DNA of 64,000 nucleotides from Advenella kashmirensis W13003 (lineage in GTDB: Bacteria; Pseudomonadota; Gammaproteobacteria; Burkholderiales; Burkholderiaceae_B): contig NZ_KI650980.1 of the NCBI RefSeq assembly GCF_000506985.1, forward strand, positions 682,001-746,000, written 5' to 3'. The notes below the pieces were generated by a model. That model saw only the letters and a program-made list of their open reading frames with translations. It searched no databases and had not been told where the DNA came from. The number at the start of each line of letters is the position of its first letter. Position 1 is the first letter of the stretch. Shown one piece after another: positions 29,335-39,840 of this stretch. The position numbers and the translations under genes are program-made.

Positions 29335-29807
29335 GATGACGGTTTCCTGCGTTCCTGAAAAAAACGGCGCAGCAATTGGCCGCATTCGTTCTTCAACACT
29401 CCCGAGACGACGAGGGTGTGATGGTTGATCTGTTTGTTATCCTGTACGGCAATTATACTGCCACAAGCACCGGTTTTCGGGTCTGCTGCGCCGTAAACCA
29501 CACTGCTGACCCGTGCATGCGTGATAGCACCCATGCACATGATGCAGGGCTCCAAAGTGACGTACAACGTAATACCAGGCAGCCGATAGTTGTCCTGGGC
29601 AACCGCGCACTGACGCAAGGCGATAATTTCGGCATGAGCCGTGGGGTCGCTGTCCGTAATCGTTCTATTGTACCCTTTTCCGAGTACGGTCCCGAGCGAA
29701 TCCACTGCGACGGCGCCAACAGGCACCTCGCCAAGCTCATAGGCCATGCGGGCCTGCTCCAGCGCCAGGGCCATGAACCTGGCGTGATTCAGTTCGGTGA
29801 TATGCAT
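29331..29807 (-). CDS. tadA: tRNA-specific adenosine deaminase TadA
   Basis: Makes inosine-34 in tRNA-Arg(ACG). 158 residues with the zinc cytidine-deaminase motif: TAHAEII (His ligand and catalytic Glu) and LEPCIMCMGAI (the two Cys ligands). Coupled to ldcA downstream. The first ATG lacks a clear Shine-Dalgarno; Met12 is an alternative and would still leave a full enzyme. Confidence 0.93.
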   Translation of the reverse strand: MHITELNHARFMALALEQARMAYELGEVPVGAVAVDSLGTVLGKGYNRTITDSDPTAHAEIIALRQCAVAQDNYRLPGITLYVTLEPCIMCMGAITHARVSSVVYGAADPKTGACGSIIAVQDNKQINHHTLVVSGVLKNECGQLLRRFFQERRKPSS

Positions 29808-29844
29808 GTGTGTTCGGGCATGTATCGCCCTGATTGAAATGCTG

Positions 29845-30059
<215 letters not shown>

Positions 30060-30063
<4 letters not shown>

Positions 30064-31031
30064 ATAACTGCCGAGTGATCTCCAGGCAGCGACAGCGCCC
30101 TTTTCAGCAGATCAACCCGGGGATTGATTGCCCCTTCTCGATAAATCAGGGCCACGACACTGGACGGCGGCTCGGGGACGACGCGCACCGGCCGGATGAC
30201 CCCGGCCTGTACATGCGTATGCTGCAGCAGTGCGAGGTCCGGAACAATCCCCACACCCAGACCGGCAGCAACGAATTGGACACTGGTCGTCGGGCTGGTC
30301 GACTCGATGATCGGCAAAGGCACCGGCACGCCTGCATGGGTAAAGCACTCTTCCAGCAATTTGCGCCCCATGGCCCCCTCGGGCGGCATGACCCAGGGCT
30401 GCTGCGCCAGGCGTGTCCAATCGACCCGGGGTGAACGGACCAGGGGGTTGTCGGAAGAGGCAATCACGGCAAACTGTACCTCGAACAACCGGACGTATTT
30501 GAAGGCATTGATGTCAGCGTCCAGCATTTGTAGCGGAAAGGTCGTGACAAGCGCATCCAGTTCGCCCCGCTGCAGGGCCTCAATCAACGCCGGTACCCTT
30601 TCTTCCAGTAACCGGACGCGCACCGGCGGCTGCTGTCTGACTAATGCTGCAATGACCTCGGGTAGATAGGTTTGCGCCACGAAAGGCGGCGCGCCGATGC
30701 GAATCGTAACGGGAAAGCGCTCGGCCGTGACCGCTTCAGCCCTCAGATGCGTAAGTTCTTCAAGCAGTCGGGCAGCGCCGCGCAGCACTACCTCGCCCTG
30801 CTTTGTGGGCGTGAGGCCACGCGCAGAACGTGCGAATAGTGCAAAGCCGAATGCGCTCTCGATTTCGGTCAGAGCTTTGCTTAGTGCCGGCTGCGTCAGG
30901 TTAAGGGCCTGTGCAGCCGCCCGCAGACTGCCTTTGCTCTGCACTTGCATCAACAGACGCAAATGGCGAAAGCGCAATCGGCTGATAAGGTGGTCAGGCA
31001 GGAGGGGGTCTGGCTCGATTACGGCGTGCAT
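30060..31031 (-). CDS. LysR-type transcriptional regulator of the adjacent CoA-transferase operon
   Basis: 323 residues. An N-terminal winged helix (RFRHLRLLMQVQSKGSLRAAAQALNLTQPALSKALTEIE, about 19-58) and a C-terminal inducer-binding domain of periplasmic-binding fold. Divergent from the Bug receptor operon with 102 bp between, the classic layout for a LysR activator and its target. The inducer is probably the operon's substrate or CoA ester; that is inference. The Shine-Dalgarno is weak. Confidence 0.88.
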
Positions 31032-31048
31032 GCAAAGAGATCAAAAAG

Positions 31049-31077
31049 ATAGTTATCACTATATGAAAATATATCAC
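31049..31077. promoter_or_regulatory. Candidate LysR operator in the divergent promoter
   Basis: A perfect inverted repeat ATAGT-TATC-ACTAT (31049-31062) sits near the LysR start, and TATCAC recurs 18 bp on (31072-31077). Dyads of this kind with spaced half-sites are typical for LysR binding between divergent genes. Confidence 0.5.
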
Positions 31078-31133
31078 TTTTTCTATTCACTGCAATGCTC
31101 TATGCTGCATCTACATTACAAGGAGAAGACAAA

Positions 31134-32111
31134 ATGCAACGTCGAGATTTCTGTCTTGGCATGCTGGGTGCCGGCCTGATGTTCAAATCCGCTGCCCAGG
31201 CTGCCGATAACTGGCCCACCAGGGCTGTACGCGTGATTGTCCCCTACCCTGCAGGCGGCGGACCGGACATCATGATGCGCCAATTCGGCCCCGCCCTGGC
31301 GGCCACACTTGGCCAGCCGCTGGTCGTCGAAAACAAGGTGGGGGCCGGCGGCGTGCTGGCCGCCCAGTATGCCGCACATGCCACAGCAGATGGCTACACG
31401 GCTTTACTGGGTTCCAATTCCCATTTGATTCAGAAGATCTTGCAACCCAAGCTGAAGTTTGACCCAATCAATGACTTCGCGCCGGTTACGCTTATTGGTA
31501 CTTCTCCCAGCGTACTAGTCGTATCGGCAACCTCGCCCTACCAGACCGTGCAGGATCTGATCTCCGCGCTGCGGGCTGCACCCGGGAAAATGAATTACGG
31601 TTCCGGAGGCATCGGCTCGGCGGCGCACCTGGGTGGGGCCACCTTTGTGTCGCTGCTGAAGGCCGACGCCAAACACATTCCATTCAAGGGTTCGGTCGAA
31701 ATCCCCCTGTCACTCTTTCGGGGGGACACTGAATTCGCTTTCACCATTGCGGGAACGGCCATTCCTCAAGTCAAAGGCGGCAAATTGCGCGCTCTGGCGG
31801 TCACCAGCAGTCAGCCCGTGGCGGAACTGCCCGGCGTTCCGACGCTGCAAAGCGTGTTGAACAGTGACTTGGCCGTACAGGAATTCTGGTTCGGTTTCTG
31901 GTTTCCACTCGATACACCTAAACCCGCAATCAACACGCTATATGGTGCAACAGTCAAGGCCCTCAAGGACGACAAGGTCAGACGTGAGTTCGAGGCCGGC
32001 GGCATCAGTGTCGCCCATAGTGCAAGTCCGCAAGCGCACGCCGAATTCATTCGCAGCGAATATCGCAAGTGGGTCGACATCATCAAACTGGCCGGCGTCA
32101 CAGCGGGCTGA
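31134..32111 (+). CDS. Bug-family tripartite tricarboxylate transporter substrate-binding protein
   Basis: Periplasmic receptor of the TctC/Bug type, 325 residues. A twin-Arg signal (QRRDFCLGMLGAGLMFKSAAQAADN) is followed by family blocks WPTRAVRVIVPYPAGGGPD, GQPLVVENKVGAGG and the carboxylate-binding loop. AAGGAGA precedes the ATG at 31134. Bug receptors bind organic acids and feed TctAB permeases; no tctA/tctB is here, as for most Bug genes in Bordetella-like genomes. First gene of the LysR-controlled cluster. Confidence 0.92.
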   Translation: MQRRDFCLGMLGAGLMFKSAAQAADNWPTRAVRVIVPYPAGGGPDIMMRQFGPALAATLGQPLVVENKVGAGGVLAAQYAAHATADGYTALLGSNSHLIQKILQPKLKFDPINDFAPVTLIGTSPSVLVVSATSPYQTVQDLISALRAAPGKMNYGSGGIGSAAHLGGATFVSLLKADAKHIPFKGSVEIPLSLFRGDTEFAFTIAGTAIPQVKGGKLRALAVTSSQPVAELPGVPTLQSVLNSDLAVQEFWFGFWFPLDTPKPAINTLYGATVKALKDDKVRREFEAGGISVAHSASPQAHAEFIRSEYRKWVDIIKLAGVTAG

Positions 32112-32122
32112 CTGGAGTCTTC

Positions 32123-33379
32123 ATGTCAAAACCACTTGAGGGCGTACGCGTTTTGGATCTGTCCCACGTGATCGCCGGCCCCCTCACCTCATTCTATCTT
32201 GCCCAACTGGGCGCCGAGGTCATTAAAGTCGAACCACCCCTGGGCGGCGAGGTGTTGCGGTCAATGAAAGATGGCGTGAATGGCGATACACCCACCGGGT
32301 TTTCCACGCTTAACGCCGGAAAACAGTCATTGGCACTGGACATCAGAACCCAGGAAGGCGCCGATGTGCTGCGCACCCTGGCCGCTTCTGCCGATGTCTT
32401 CATTGAAAACTTCCGGCCCGGCGTCGTGGCGCGTTACGGTCTGGACTATGCCCATATCAAAAAGATTAAAGAAGATATTGTTTACTGCTCCATTTCCGGA
32501 TTCGGCCAGCATGGCGCATGGGCGCAACGCGGCGCCTATGACCATGTCGTGCAGGCTCTGACCGGCATGATGATGATGTCGGGCGAAGGCGACGACGGCC
32601 CGCCCATCAAAGTCGGTTTTCCCGTGATTGACGTCGCCGTGGGCATGCTGGGTGCGTTGTCCATCGTTTCCGCTTTGCACCGCCGCTCACGTGAAGGCGT
32701 CGGCCAATACATCGACGCCTCCATGATCCAGGCCTCTATCATGTTGATGTATCCGAACGCCTGCGCCAGCCTGAGCGATGGCACGCCCACGCGGCGCGTG
32801 GGCAACCGCGGATACACGGGCAGCCCCGCAGCGGACACGTATCGATGCGCCGATGGCTGGCTGGCCGTTGCCGCCAATACGCCGGCGCAATTTCGTAAAC
32901 TGACCGTGGCGCTGAACATTGAGGATTTATGCACCGACGCCCGGGCACTGGATCTGGCAGCGTTCAACCTGCCCAATGGCTTTGTGGTCCCGAATGACCG
33001 TGATTATGTCGTTTCGCGGCTGCAGCGCGCATTCGCAGAACATAATGCAACGCATCTTGAAGAGAAATTGACCCGTGCAGGCGTGCCTGCGGCTCGCGTG
33101 CGCAAACTCGAGGAATTCCTGCAAGAGGTCGATGAGACCGACTGCGTCAGACTGCCTGATTACCGGTTCTGTCAGGGCGAACGAGAGGTGCGTACAAGAG
33201 GAATTGGTTTCTCGGTAGACCAGGACGGCGGCCCCACCGATGCGGGCGCGCCTTCGCTGGGCCAGGATACGCGCACGTTGCTGATGAACGCAGGCCTGGA
33301 TGAAACGCGCATTGCCGAACTGGAACGCGCTGGCGTTGTGCGAACGCAAACCCGTCTGGCCGAGTCTCTGTTACCCTGA
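32123..33379 (+). CDS. Class III (CaiB/BaiF) CoA-transferase
   Basis: Moves CoA between acyl groups, probably from succinyl- or another acyl-CoA to the acid taken up. 418 residues: LEGVRVLDLSHVIAGPLTSFYLAQLGAEVIKVEPP at the start, ENFRPGVVARYGLDY, and the putative catalytic Asp in FPVIDVAVGMLGALSI. TGGAG lies 7 nt before the ATG, and it starts 11 bp after the Bug gene stop. Substrate unknown. Confidence 0.92.
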   Translation: MSKPLEGVRVLDLSHVIAGPLTSFYLAQLGAEVIKVEPPLGGEVLRSMKDGVNGDTPTGFSTLNAGKQSLALDIRTQEGADVLRTLAASADVFIENFRPGVVARYGLDYAHIKKIKEDIVYCSISGFGQHGAWAQRGAYDHVVQALTGMMMMSGEGDDGPPIKVGFPVIDVAVGMLGALSIVSALHRRSREGVGQYIDASMIQASIMLMYPNACASLSDGTPTRRVGNRGYTGSPAADTYRCADGWLAVAANTPAQFRKLTVALNIEDLCTDARALDLAAFNLPNGFVVPNDRDYVVSRLQRAFAEHNATHLEEKLTRAGVPAARVRKLEEFLQEVDETDCVRLPDYRFCQGEREVRTRGIGFSVDQDGGPTDAGAPSLGQDTRTLLMNAGLDETRIAELERAGVVRTQTRLAESLLP

Positions 33380-33409
33380 CGTAAGTATTTTTAATAATTA
33401 GGAGGATCC

Positions 33410-34330
33410 ATGACAAGATTACTGGAAAACCGCATTGCCATTGTGACCGGCGCCGGCCGTGGTCTGGGCCGCTCCCATGCACTCGAACTCGCGCGTCACG
33501 GCGCACGCGTCCTGGTCAATGACAAAAATGCAGAGCAGTCCGGGTCAGACGCACAAACCGTTGTAGACGAGATCCGCGCTTTAGGTGGTGAGGCCTGCCT
33601 GCATGGCGCGGACGTTACCGACCCCGGGCAGGTCCAGGACATGGTGCAACTGGCGGCATCGCAATGGGGTCGGGTTGATATCCTGGTCAATAACGCAGGC
33701 ATCCTGCGCGACAAAAGTTTTGCCAAAATGACACTTGAAGACTTCAGGCTCGTCATGGATGTTCACCTGATGGGTTCTGTGCACTGTACACATGCCCTGT
33801 GGGAACGCATGCGCGAGCAGAAATACGGCCGTATTGTCATGACGACCTCTTCTTCAGGCCTTTATGGTAACTTTGGACAAGCCAACTACGGTGCCGCAAA
33901 AATGGCGCTGGTCGGTCTGATGCAAACGCTTGCGCTGGAAGGCGAACGCTATGACGTGCGGGTCAACTGTCTGGCCCCGACCGCCGCCACGGCCATGACG
34001 GAAAACCTGCTGGATGCGCAGGCACTGGAAATGCTGTCGCCCGATTCTGTCAGCCCTGCCCTGGTCGCACTGGTTGTAGAAAATGCACCGAATCGCACCA
34101 TCCTGCTGGCTGGCGCGGGCAGCGTCGAACAGGCGAATATCACCATGACTCAGGGAATTAACGTCGGAGCAGCAGCGTTGACAGCGAACCAGGTCATCGA
34201 GAGCATGAGCGACATCGCCGATCGCCAAATGGAAATGGTCCCCGTGACCGGCTTTGATCAATTGCGTCATGAGATTGCCAAAGCCCAGGCAAATCGACAC
34301 GCCGGTGTCATTCATTCTGAGGCCAACTAA
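33410..34330 (+). CDS. SDR oxidoreductase, MFE-2-like (3R)-hydroxyacyl-CoA dehydrogenase
   Basis: 306 residues. NAD(P) site TGAGRGLGRSHALELARHG, NNAG motif LVNNAGILRD and catalytic Ser-Tyr-Lys in TTSSSGLYGNFGQANYGAAK. The C-terminal extension of about 70 residues and the SG-x-YGN pattern match the dehydrogenase unit of peroxisomal-type MFE-2 enzymes. An excellent AGGAGG precedes the ATG. With the hydratase gene after it, it would oxidise the (3R)-hydroxyacyl-CoA to a 3-ketoacyl-CoA. Confidence 0.88.
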   Translation: MTRLLENRIAIVTGAGRGLGRSHALELARHGARVLVNDKNAEQSGSDAQTVVDEIRALGGEACLHGADVTDPGQVQDMVQLAASQWGRVDILVNNAGILRDKSFAKMTLEDFRLVMDVHLMGSVHCTHALWERMREQKYGRIVMTTSSSGLYGNFGQANYGAAKMALVGLMQTLALEGERYDVRVNCLAPTAATAMTENLLDAQALEMLSPDSVSPALVALVVENAPNRTILLAGAGSVEQANITMTQGINVGAAALTANQVIESMSDIADRQMEMVPVTGFDQLRHEIAKAQANRHAGVIHSEAN

Positions 34331-34365
34331 ACCGTGCCTTTTAACCTGAAACGATTGTAGCCATC

Positions 34366-34875
34366 ATGACAAACCCGATCTACCCCGCCCGCGCTGCGCC
34401 AAGAACATTCGACTCCGTTCAGTCTCTGACTGCCTTTGTGGGTCAACCCGGGATTATTTCACCTGCCATACAGGTGGACCAGGAAACAATTACGCGTTTT
34501 GGTTGCGTCACACACGACTCCCAGTGGATTCATGTCGACAGGGAGCGGGCACGAGCCGAATCTCCGTATCAGGACACCATTGCTCACGGCTTTCTCGTTC
34601 TTGCATTGCTTACGCATTTGCAGGCCGGTTGCATTGCGTTTCCAGGCGCACGCATGGCGCTGAACTACGGCTTTGATAAAGTGCGATTTACGGCACCGGT
34701 ACCGGTCGACTCGTTTGTATCTGCTACCTTTTCATTGACAGACGTCACTGAAACGGCGCCTGGCGAGGCACGTTGTTGCTGGCATGTAACGCTGCAGGCA
34801 GACAAAGCTGATCGGCCATCACTCTATGCCGACTGGTTGATTTTGATTCGATTTGACAAGGCGGGACAGACGTAA
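34366..34875 (+). CDS. MaoC-like (R)-specific enoyl-CoA hydratase
   Basis: 169 residues of the hot-dog fold with the hydratase-2 motif THDSQWIHVDRERARAESPYQDTIAHGF, which carries the catalytic Asp and His. Last gene of the operon, 35 bp after the SDR gene; the Shine-Dalgarno is weak. Hydratase plus SDR form a (3R) beta-oxidation pair. Confidence 0.87.
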   Translation: MTNPIYPARAAPRTFDSVQSLTAFVGQPGIISPAIQVDQETITRFGCVTHDSQWIHVDRERARAESPYQDTIAHGFLVLALLTHLQAGCIAFPGARMALNYGFDKVRFTAPVPVDSFVSATFSLTDVTETAPGEARCCWHVTLQADKADRPSLYADWLILIRFDKAGQT

Positions 34876-35035
34876 TACCCACTCTCCTGTTCAATCATCA
34901 ACTATCGGAAAAACCTGGCCTCAATACTATTGAGCAAACCCTGCACTGCTGGAAAATGACGGCAGCAGCAAGTACGCCGCCCTATCCAGTCATAAAGGCA
35001 CATATCCGCGAGGGTTCGCTTTCTGACGGGCTGGT

Positions 35036-35938
35036 TCAGCCGTCAAACGGCCGCTCGCCCAGCGATTCGATCACATAGTCCAAAAAACACATAATACGCG
35101 CTGCCAATGAGGTGTTACGGTAGTAAACCGCATTGATCGGTTGGCGCACATCCAGCGTCTGCTTGCTCAAGAGCTGCGACAGATTTCCATGACGTCGGTC
35201 TTCGTGCGTCATGAAATCCGACAAGCACACTACGCCAAGACCGGCTAACGCCATCTGTCGCAGCGTTTCACCACTGGATGACGCAATGGCAGGCTGGATA
35301 CGCAAGGTATTACCCGCTGTATCGCGTAAAGGCCAATCATTCAAAGTATCGGGCTGGGTGAAGCCCAGCAATGCATGCGCCTCAAGATGCTCAACCGTTG
35401 TCGGCGTGCCATGTTTCTTAAGATAGCCCGGGCTGGCCAACACTCTGATCTTGCTAAAGCCTACAAACCGCGCATGCAAAGTGGAGTCTTTCAGCGCACC
35501 AATGCGAAACGCCACGTCTGTACGCTTTTCAATCAGGTCAATAATTCCTTCGTTAGAATTGAGCTCCAGCTCTATCTCGGGGTAACGCGTACGGAAACCT
35601 TCCAGCAAAGGCACGAGCGCATGCAACATGAACGGAGTCGCCGCATCCACCCGCAAGCGTCCTGCCGGGCGCAAGCGCCGCGTGGCCATCTGCTCTTCAG
35701 CCTCATCCACCGAGGCCAGAATGGCACGGGCATGCTGCAAGAAAACTGCCCCTTCTTCAGTCAACTCCAGGCGTCGGGTAGTCCGCCTCAGCAACGTTGT
35801 CTGCAGCTTTTCTTCCAGTCTTCCAAGCGTGCGGCTTGTGGCAGAGATTGTGAGATCAAGCAATTCCGATGCGGCGGTCAGCGATCCCGTATCCACAACA
35901 GCGACAAATGTCTGTAACTCGTCCAGCGTCGTTTTCAT
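35036..35938 (-). CDS. yafC: LysR-type regulator, YafC-like
   Basis: 300 residues: an N-terminal helix-turn-helix (TFVAVVDTGSLTAASELLDLTISATSRTLGRLEEKL) and a CrgA/DhcR-type inducer domain (GRLRVDAATPFMLHALVPLLEGFRTRYPEIELEL). From memory it follows E. coli YafC in sequence, and like YafC it neighbours dkgB, here divergently. Likely controls dkgB and itself through the AT-rich region between them. Inducer unknown. Confidence 0.85.
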   Translation of the reverse strand: MKTTLDELQTFVAVVDTGSLTAASELLDLTISATSRTLGRLEEKLQTTLLRRTTRRLELTEEGAVFLQHARAILASVDEAEEQMATRRLRPAGRLRVDAATPFMLHALVPLLEGFRTRYPEIELELNSNEGIIDLIEKRTDVAFRIGALKDSTLHARFVGFSKIRVLASPGYLKKHGTPTTVEHLEAHALLGFTQPDTLNDWPLRDTAGNTLRIQPAIASSSGETLRQMALAGLGVVCLSDFMTHEDRRHGNLSQLLSKQTLDVRQPINAVYYRNTSLAARIMCFLDYVIESLGERPFDG

Positions 35939-35940
35939 TA

Positions 35941-36010
35941 TTGAATGTAAATCAAAAGAATTTGTTTAATAAAAGGCTTAATTTACAAAAATCAAACAAG
36001 CATACTACAG
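35941..36010. repeat. Imperfect 70-bp direct repeat, copy 1
   Basis: AT-rich block directly before the LysR start. An ungapped alignment by eye with 36140-36209 gives about 51 of 70 identical bases; the last 50 bp have 38 of 50. Confidence 0.75.
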
Positions 36011-36049
36011 ATTATGAAAAAAGCCTTATGGATCTAAGCAAATGCCTTG

Positions 36050-36124
36050 GCTGATTGCAACATGGTTGCAAAACAGGTCGTAGCGCAAGCGCTTGCCGCA
36101 TTTGGCAGGCTGGATGACGCTTTC
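36050..36124 (+). pseudogene. Relic of an SDR oxidoreductase gene
   Basis: About 25 codons read ADCNMVAKQVVAQALAAFGRLD then DAF, which strongly resembles the alpha-4 helix region of short-chain dehydrogenases just before the NNAG motif. No Rossmann motif precedes it and no NNAG or YxxxK follows; both flanks are the AT-rich repeats. I read it as the remains of a deleted SDR gene. Its GC content is clearly above that of the flanks. Confidence 0.5.
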
Positions 36125-36139
36125 AAGGCAGACTTATAT

Positions 36140-36209
36140 TTGATTTTAATTCAAGTATATTTATTAAATAAAGGGCTTAATTATCAAAGATTAAAGCGGC
36201 AAACTACAC
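36140..36209. repeat. Imperfect 70-bp direct repeat, copy 2
   Basis: Second copy, 199 bp downstream of the first, ending 69 bp before the dkgB start. It probably carries a promoter or operator version of copy 1. Together the two copies and the relic fill the 340-bp gap between the LysR gene and dkgB. Confidence 0.75.
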
Positions 36210-36278
36210 GCTATAGCAGACCATTTATCACCACCAAGCTCACAAAGCTTGCACATTCTATTTTTTAGGAGCCTCACT

Positions 36279-37085
36279 ATGAGCACTATAGCTTCCTTTG
36301 GCGTTGGCACTTTCCGACTGCAAGGCCAGACCGTCATCGACTCGGTTCGCACCGCCCTTGAACTTGGCTACCGCGCTGTCGATACCGCACAAATCTATGG
36401 CAATGAAGCCGATGTTGGCCAAGCTCTTTCGGAAAGCGGTGTCAATCGCGCTGAGTTGTTCGTGACCACTAAAATCTGGACCGACAACTATGCGAAAGAC
36501 AAGCTGGTTCCCAGCCTGCGCGACAGCCTGCAAAAACTGCGCACCGACTACGTAGACCTGACTTTGATCCACTGGCCTGCTCCTGCCAATGACGTGGCAC
36601 TGACTGAATATATGGAAGCGTTGGCTGAAGCCAAGGCACTGGGCCTGACGCGCCAGATCGGCATTTCCAATTTTAATATAGCGCTGACCAAGCAAGCGAT
36701 CGCCGCAGTTGGCAAGAAAGAAATCGCAACTAACCAGATCGAACTGAGTCCTTACTTGCAAAATGACAAGCTGACGGCTTTCCTCAAGGAACAGGATATT
36801 GCAGTCACCTCGTACATGACTCTGGCCTATGGCAAAGTACTGAAAGACCCGGTCCTGGTCAAGCTTGCCGAAAAGCATCAGGCGACGGTGGCACAGGTGA
36901 CTTTGGCCTGGGCACTGCAACTGGGCTACGCGGTGATTCCATCCTCAACCAAACGTGAAAATCTGGCCAGTAACTTGCTTGCACGAGACCTGAAGCTTGA
37001 CGCCGACGATATGGCCCAAATCGCTGCACTGGAACGCAATGGCCGTGAAGTCAGTCCCGACGGCTTGGCTCCTGCCTGGGATTAA
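36279..37085 (+). CDS. dkgB: Aldo/keto reductase, 2,5-diketo-D-gluconate reductase B type
   Basis: NADPH-dependent reductase of about 268 residues, TIM barrel. Visible: [17 protein letters not shown], the catalytic Asp/Tyr in [12 protein letters not shown], the Lys in TTKIW, the His in LTLIHWP, and the cofactor block [15 protein letters not shown]. It closely follows E. coli DkgB as I recall it. The ATG at 36279 has AGGAG 7 nt upstream; the frame is open 30 bp further but that is not a credible start. Reduces aldehydes such as methylglyoxal in vitro in relatives. Confidence 0.92.
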   Translation: MSTIASFGVGTFRLQGQTVIDSVRTALELGYRAVDTAQIYGNEADVGQALSESGVNRAELFVTTKIWTDNYAKDKLVPSLRDSLQKLRTDYVDLTLIHWPAPANDVALTEYMEALAEAKALGLTRQIGISNFNIALTKQAIAAVGKKEIATNQIELSPYLQNDKLTAFLKEQDIAVTSYMTLAYGKVLKDPVLVKLAEKHQATVAQVTLAWALQLGYAVIPSSTKRENLASNLLARDLKLDADDMAQIAALERNGREVSPDGLAPAWD

Positions 37086-37298
37086 CTGGACATCAGCAAT
37101 GATGACTGCTCTGGCGCGCATCAACTGAGGCTTCAGGCTGGCCACACAGCAGCCCAATTTGTCTGATACCAAAGGTGTATCGCGCACGTTTTTGATGAGG
37201 GGGTGTGCGCGCCACGGAAAACGCCATTGACAATATCAAACGCATCATCAATGGCGACTTCTACTGACCCGATAAACTCAATCCGTTGGAAAGAAAAC

Positions 37299-38891
37299 CT
37301 ACTCCCACTCAATGGTCGCAGGCGGTTTGCTGGATACATCGTAAACCACGCGATTGATCCCGCGCACCTCATTGATAATGCGCGAGGACACCCGCGCCAG
37401 CAGTGAATACGGCAATTGGGCCCAGTCGGCCGTCATAAAGTCGGAGGTTTGCACGGCACGTAGTGCGACCACGTAGTCATATGTGCGGCCATCACCCATG
37501 ACGCCCACGGACTTGACCGGCAGAAAGACCGCGAAGGCCTGGGATGTCAAGTCATACCAGGTCTTGCCGGTTTCTTCGTCAGTGGCATTGCGCAATTCTT
37601 CGATGAAAATGGCATCTGCCTTGCGCAACAAGTCAGCATATTCTTTCTTCACTTCACCCAGAATCCGTACGCCCAGGCCCGGTCCGGGGAATGGGTGACG
37701 ATAGACCATATGATGCGGCAAGCCCAGCGCCAGTCCCAGTTCACGAACTTCGTCCTTGAACAGTTCGCGCAGCGGCTCAAGCAGTTGCAGGTTCAGCGTA
37801 TCGGGCAGGCCACCCACGTTGTGGTGTGATTTGATTGCAACGGCCTTGCCGGTTTTGGCGCCGGCCGATTCAATAACATCAGGATAAATGGTGCCCTGGG
37901 CCAGCCAGCGGGCGCTTTTGCGTTTGCCGGCCTCTTCCTGGAAGACTTCTACAAATTCGCGGCCAATAATTTTGCGTTTCTTTTCCGGATCGGTTTCACC
38001 AGCCAGCTTACCCATGAACGCATCAGTGGCATCCACGTGAATCACGTTGACGCCAAGATGTTCGCCGAAAATCGTCATGACCTGCTCGGCTTCATTCAGA
38101 CGCAGCAACCCATGATCAACAAAAACGCAGGTCAGCTGATCGCCGATGGCTTTGTGAATCAGCGCAGCTGCAACGGATGAATCCACACCACCTGACAATC
38201 CAAGGATAACGTCGTCTGTTCCAACTTGCTCACGAATGCGTGCCACGGCTTCTTCAACATAATCGGGCATGTTCCAGTCGTTACTGCAACCACAAATGTC
38301 GTTGACAAAGCGATTCAACAAGGCGCGACCCTGCGTTGTGTGTGTCACTTCGGGGTGGAACTGGACGCCATAGAAGTGGCGTGTTTCATCGGCCATACCA
38401 GCAATCGGGCATGAAGGCGTTGAGGCCATGAGCACAAAGCCTTCAGGCAATTCGGTCACCTTGTCGCCATGACTCATCCAGACTTTCAGCATGCCATGCC
38501 CTTCGGGCGTGACAAAATCAGCAATATCCTTGAGCAGCGCGGTGTGGCCATGCGCGCGGACTTCAGCATAGCCGAACTCGCGATGATCAGACCAACTGAC
38601 CGTGCCACCCAGTTGTGACGCCATGGCCTGCATGCCGTAACAGATGCCCAATACCGGTACGCCCAGTTCGAACACCTTTTGTGGCACCTTCAACGATGCT
38701 TCGTCGTAGGCAGACGAGTGACTGCCTGACAGAATAACCCCTTTGAGGCCCAGACCTTGCTGTTCCTCAAGAAAGGCCGCGTCGACATCACCGGGATGTA
38801 TTTCACAAAACACCCCTGCTTCGCGCACGCGTCGTGCAATGAGTTGGGTAACCTGTGAACCGTAATCGAGAATCAGAATCCGCTGATGCAT
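37299..38891 (-). CDS. guaA: GMP synthase (glutamine-hydrolysing)
   Basis: Converts XMP to GMP. The N-terminal class I glutaminase has the nucleophile in [13 protein letters not shown] and the His-Glu in [11 protein letters not shown]. The C-terminal ATP-pyrophosphatase has [20 protein letters not shown] and the dimerisation domain ending in PPATIEWE. The ATG at 38891, with AGGCGGA upstream, gives 530 residues, normal for the family; the frame is open 74 codons further without support. The 213-bp gap on its 3' side holds no gene. Confidence 0.95.
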   Translation of the reverse strand: MHQRILILDYGSQVTQLIARRVREAGVFCEIHPGDVDAAFLEEQQGLGLKGVILSGSHSSAYDEASLKVPQKVFELGVPVLGICYGMQAMASQLGGTVSWSDHREFGYAEVRAHGHTALLKDIADFVTPEGHGMLKVWMSHGDKVTELPEGFVLMASTPSCPIAGMADETRHFYGVQFHPEVTHTTQGRALLNRFVNDICGCSNDWNMPDYVEEAVARIREQVGTDDVILGLSGGVDSSVAAALIHKAIGDQLTCVFVDHGLLRLNEAEQVMTIFGEHLGVNVIHVDATDAFMGKLAGETDPEKKRKIIGREFVEVFQEEAGKRKSARWLAQGTIYPDVIESAGAKTGKAVAIKSHHNVGGLPDTLNLQLLEPLRELFKDEVRELGLALGLPHHMVYRHPFPGPGLGVRILGEVKKEYADLLRKADAIFIEELRNATDEETGKTWYDLTSQAFAVFLPVKSVGVMGDGRTYDYVVALRAVQTSDFMTADWAQLPYSLLARVSSRIINEVRGINRVVYDVSSKPPATIEWE

Positions 38892-38981
38892 GCTATATCC
38901 GCCTGAGGACAAAAGAAAAGAATGGAAAGACGACATTATAATGGTTGTGAAGCCCGAAAACCCGCGAATGGCAGGCAATCC

Positions 38982-39839
38982 ATGAGACACACAGAGACAG
39001 AACCCGAGCAATCCCCTTTCCATCCCCCTAAAACCTTCATGCTGGTGCATGGCGCGTGGCACGGCGCCTGGGTGTGGAACGAGGTCGCCAGAATACTGCG
39101 CAGCCAGGGGCACACGGTATATATCCCCACATTGACCGGGTTGGGCGAACGTGCTTCGCTGTTATCCAACAGCGTCACACTCGATACGTTTATAAATGAT
39201 ATTGAACAGGCGATTTTGCATCCGCAATCTTCGCCCGCCCTGCTGCCTATTGAAAACGCCGATACAGCCGGCACCCGCCAGTCGCCCTGCGCACCAGAGC
39301 GCCCATTGACACAACACCCCGACAAGCCACTGACCAATGTGATCCTGGTTGGCCACAGCTTTGCCGGTCTGGTAATAACCGGCGTAGCAGATCGGATCGC
39401 TGCCCATCTGGATCGCCTGATCTATCTGGACGCATTTCTGCTGCCGTCCGGGCAATCTACATTTGATACCCTGCCTGAAAAAGTCGTCGATGCCATCACC
39501 ATGTCAGCGGGTGCAGGCGCCGGCATTCCGCCACCCGATCCGGTCCATCTGGGTATTCCAAAAGAGAGTGAAAATTATGCATGGGTTCAACAACGCCTCA
39601 CACCTCATCCGCTGGCGACCTATGCCAGCGCGTTGAATCTGAAGAGTACGCCGGGCGCGGGTTTGCAATGTTGCTACCTTTCCTGCACCGAACCGGCATA
39701 CAGGCCGGTAGCCGCTTCACGCGACTGGGCGCAGATGCAATCAGACTGGCTGCACATGAGCTTGGCCAGTTCGCATTCTGCCCCCGTGCTGGCACCGGAC
39801 CTTGTGGCAAGTGCGCTGGCCGCATGCGCCGCAAAATAA
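38982..39839 (+). CDS. Alpha/beta hydrolase inserted between guaB and guaA
   Basis: About 285 residues. The oxyanion region is [17 protein letters not shown], the nucleophile Ser is in [13 protein letters not shown], an Asp is in [11 protein letters not shown], and the fold follows the EstC/hydroxynitrile-lyase-like group. A stretch around residues 75-105 (Pro/Thr-rich, [11 protein letters not shown]) looks like an insertion. I use the ATG at 38982 with an AGG upstream; Met20 of that frame, just before the oxyanion loop, is another option. Substrate unknown. It is on the strand opposite to its purine neighbours. Confidence 0.8.
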   Translation: MRHTETEPEQSPFHPPKTFMLVHGAWHGAWVWNEVARILRSQGHTVYIPTLTGLGERASLLSNSVTLDTFINDIEQAILHPQSSPALLPIENADTAGTRQSPCAPERPLTQHPDKPLTNVILVGHSFAGLVITGVADRIAAHLDRLIYLDAFLLPSGQSTFDTLPEKVVDAITMSAGAGAGIPPPDPVHLGIPKESENYAWVQQRLTPHPLATYASALNLKSTPGAGLQCCYLSCTEPAYRPVAASRDWAQMQSDWLHMSLASSHSAPVLAPDLVASALAACAAK

Positions 39840-39840
39840 C

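Noticed and set aside
36050-36268. Intact small gene in the frame of the SDR relic
   Set aside because: Only the first 25 codons are protein-like; the rest translates the AT-rich repeat, and the start would be a TTG without a ribosome-binding site.
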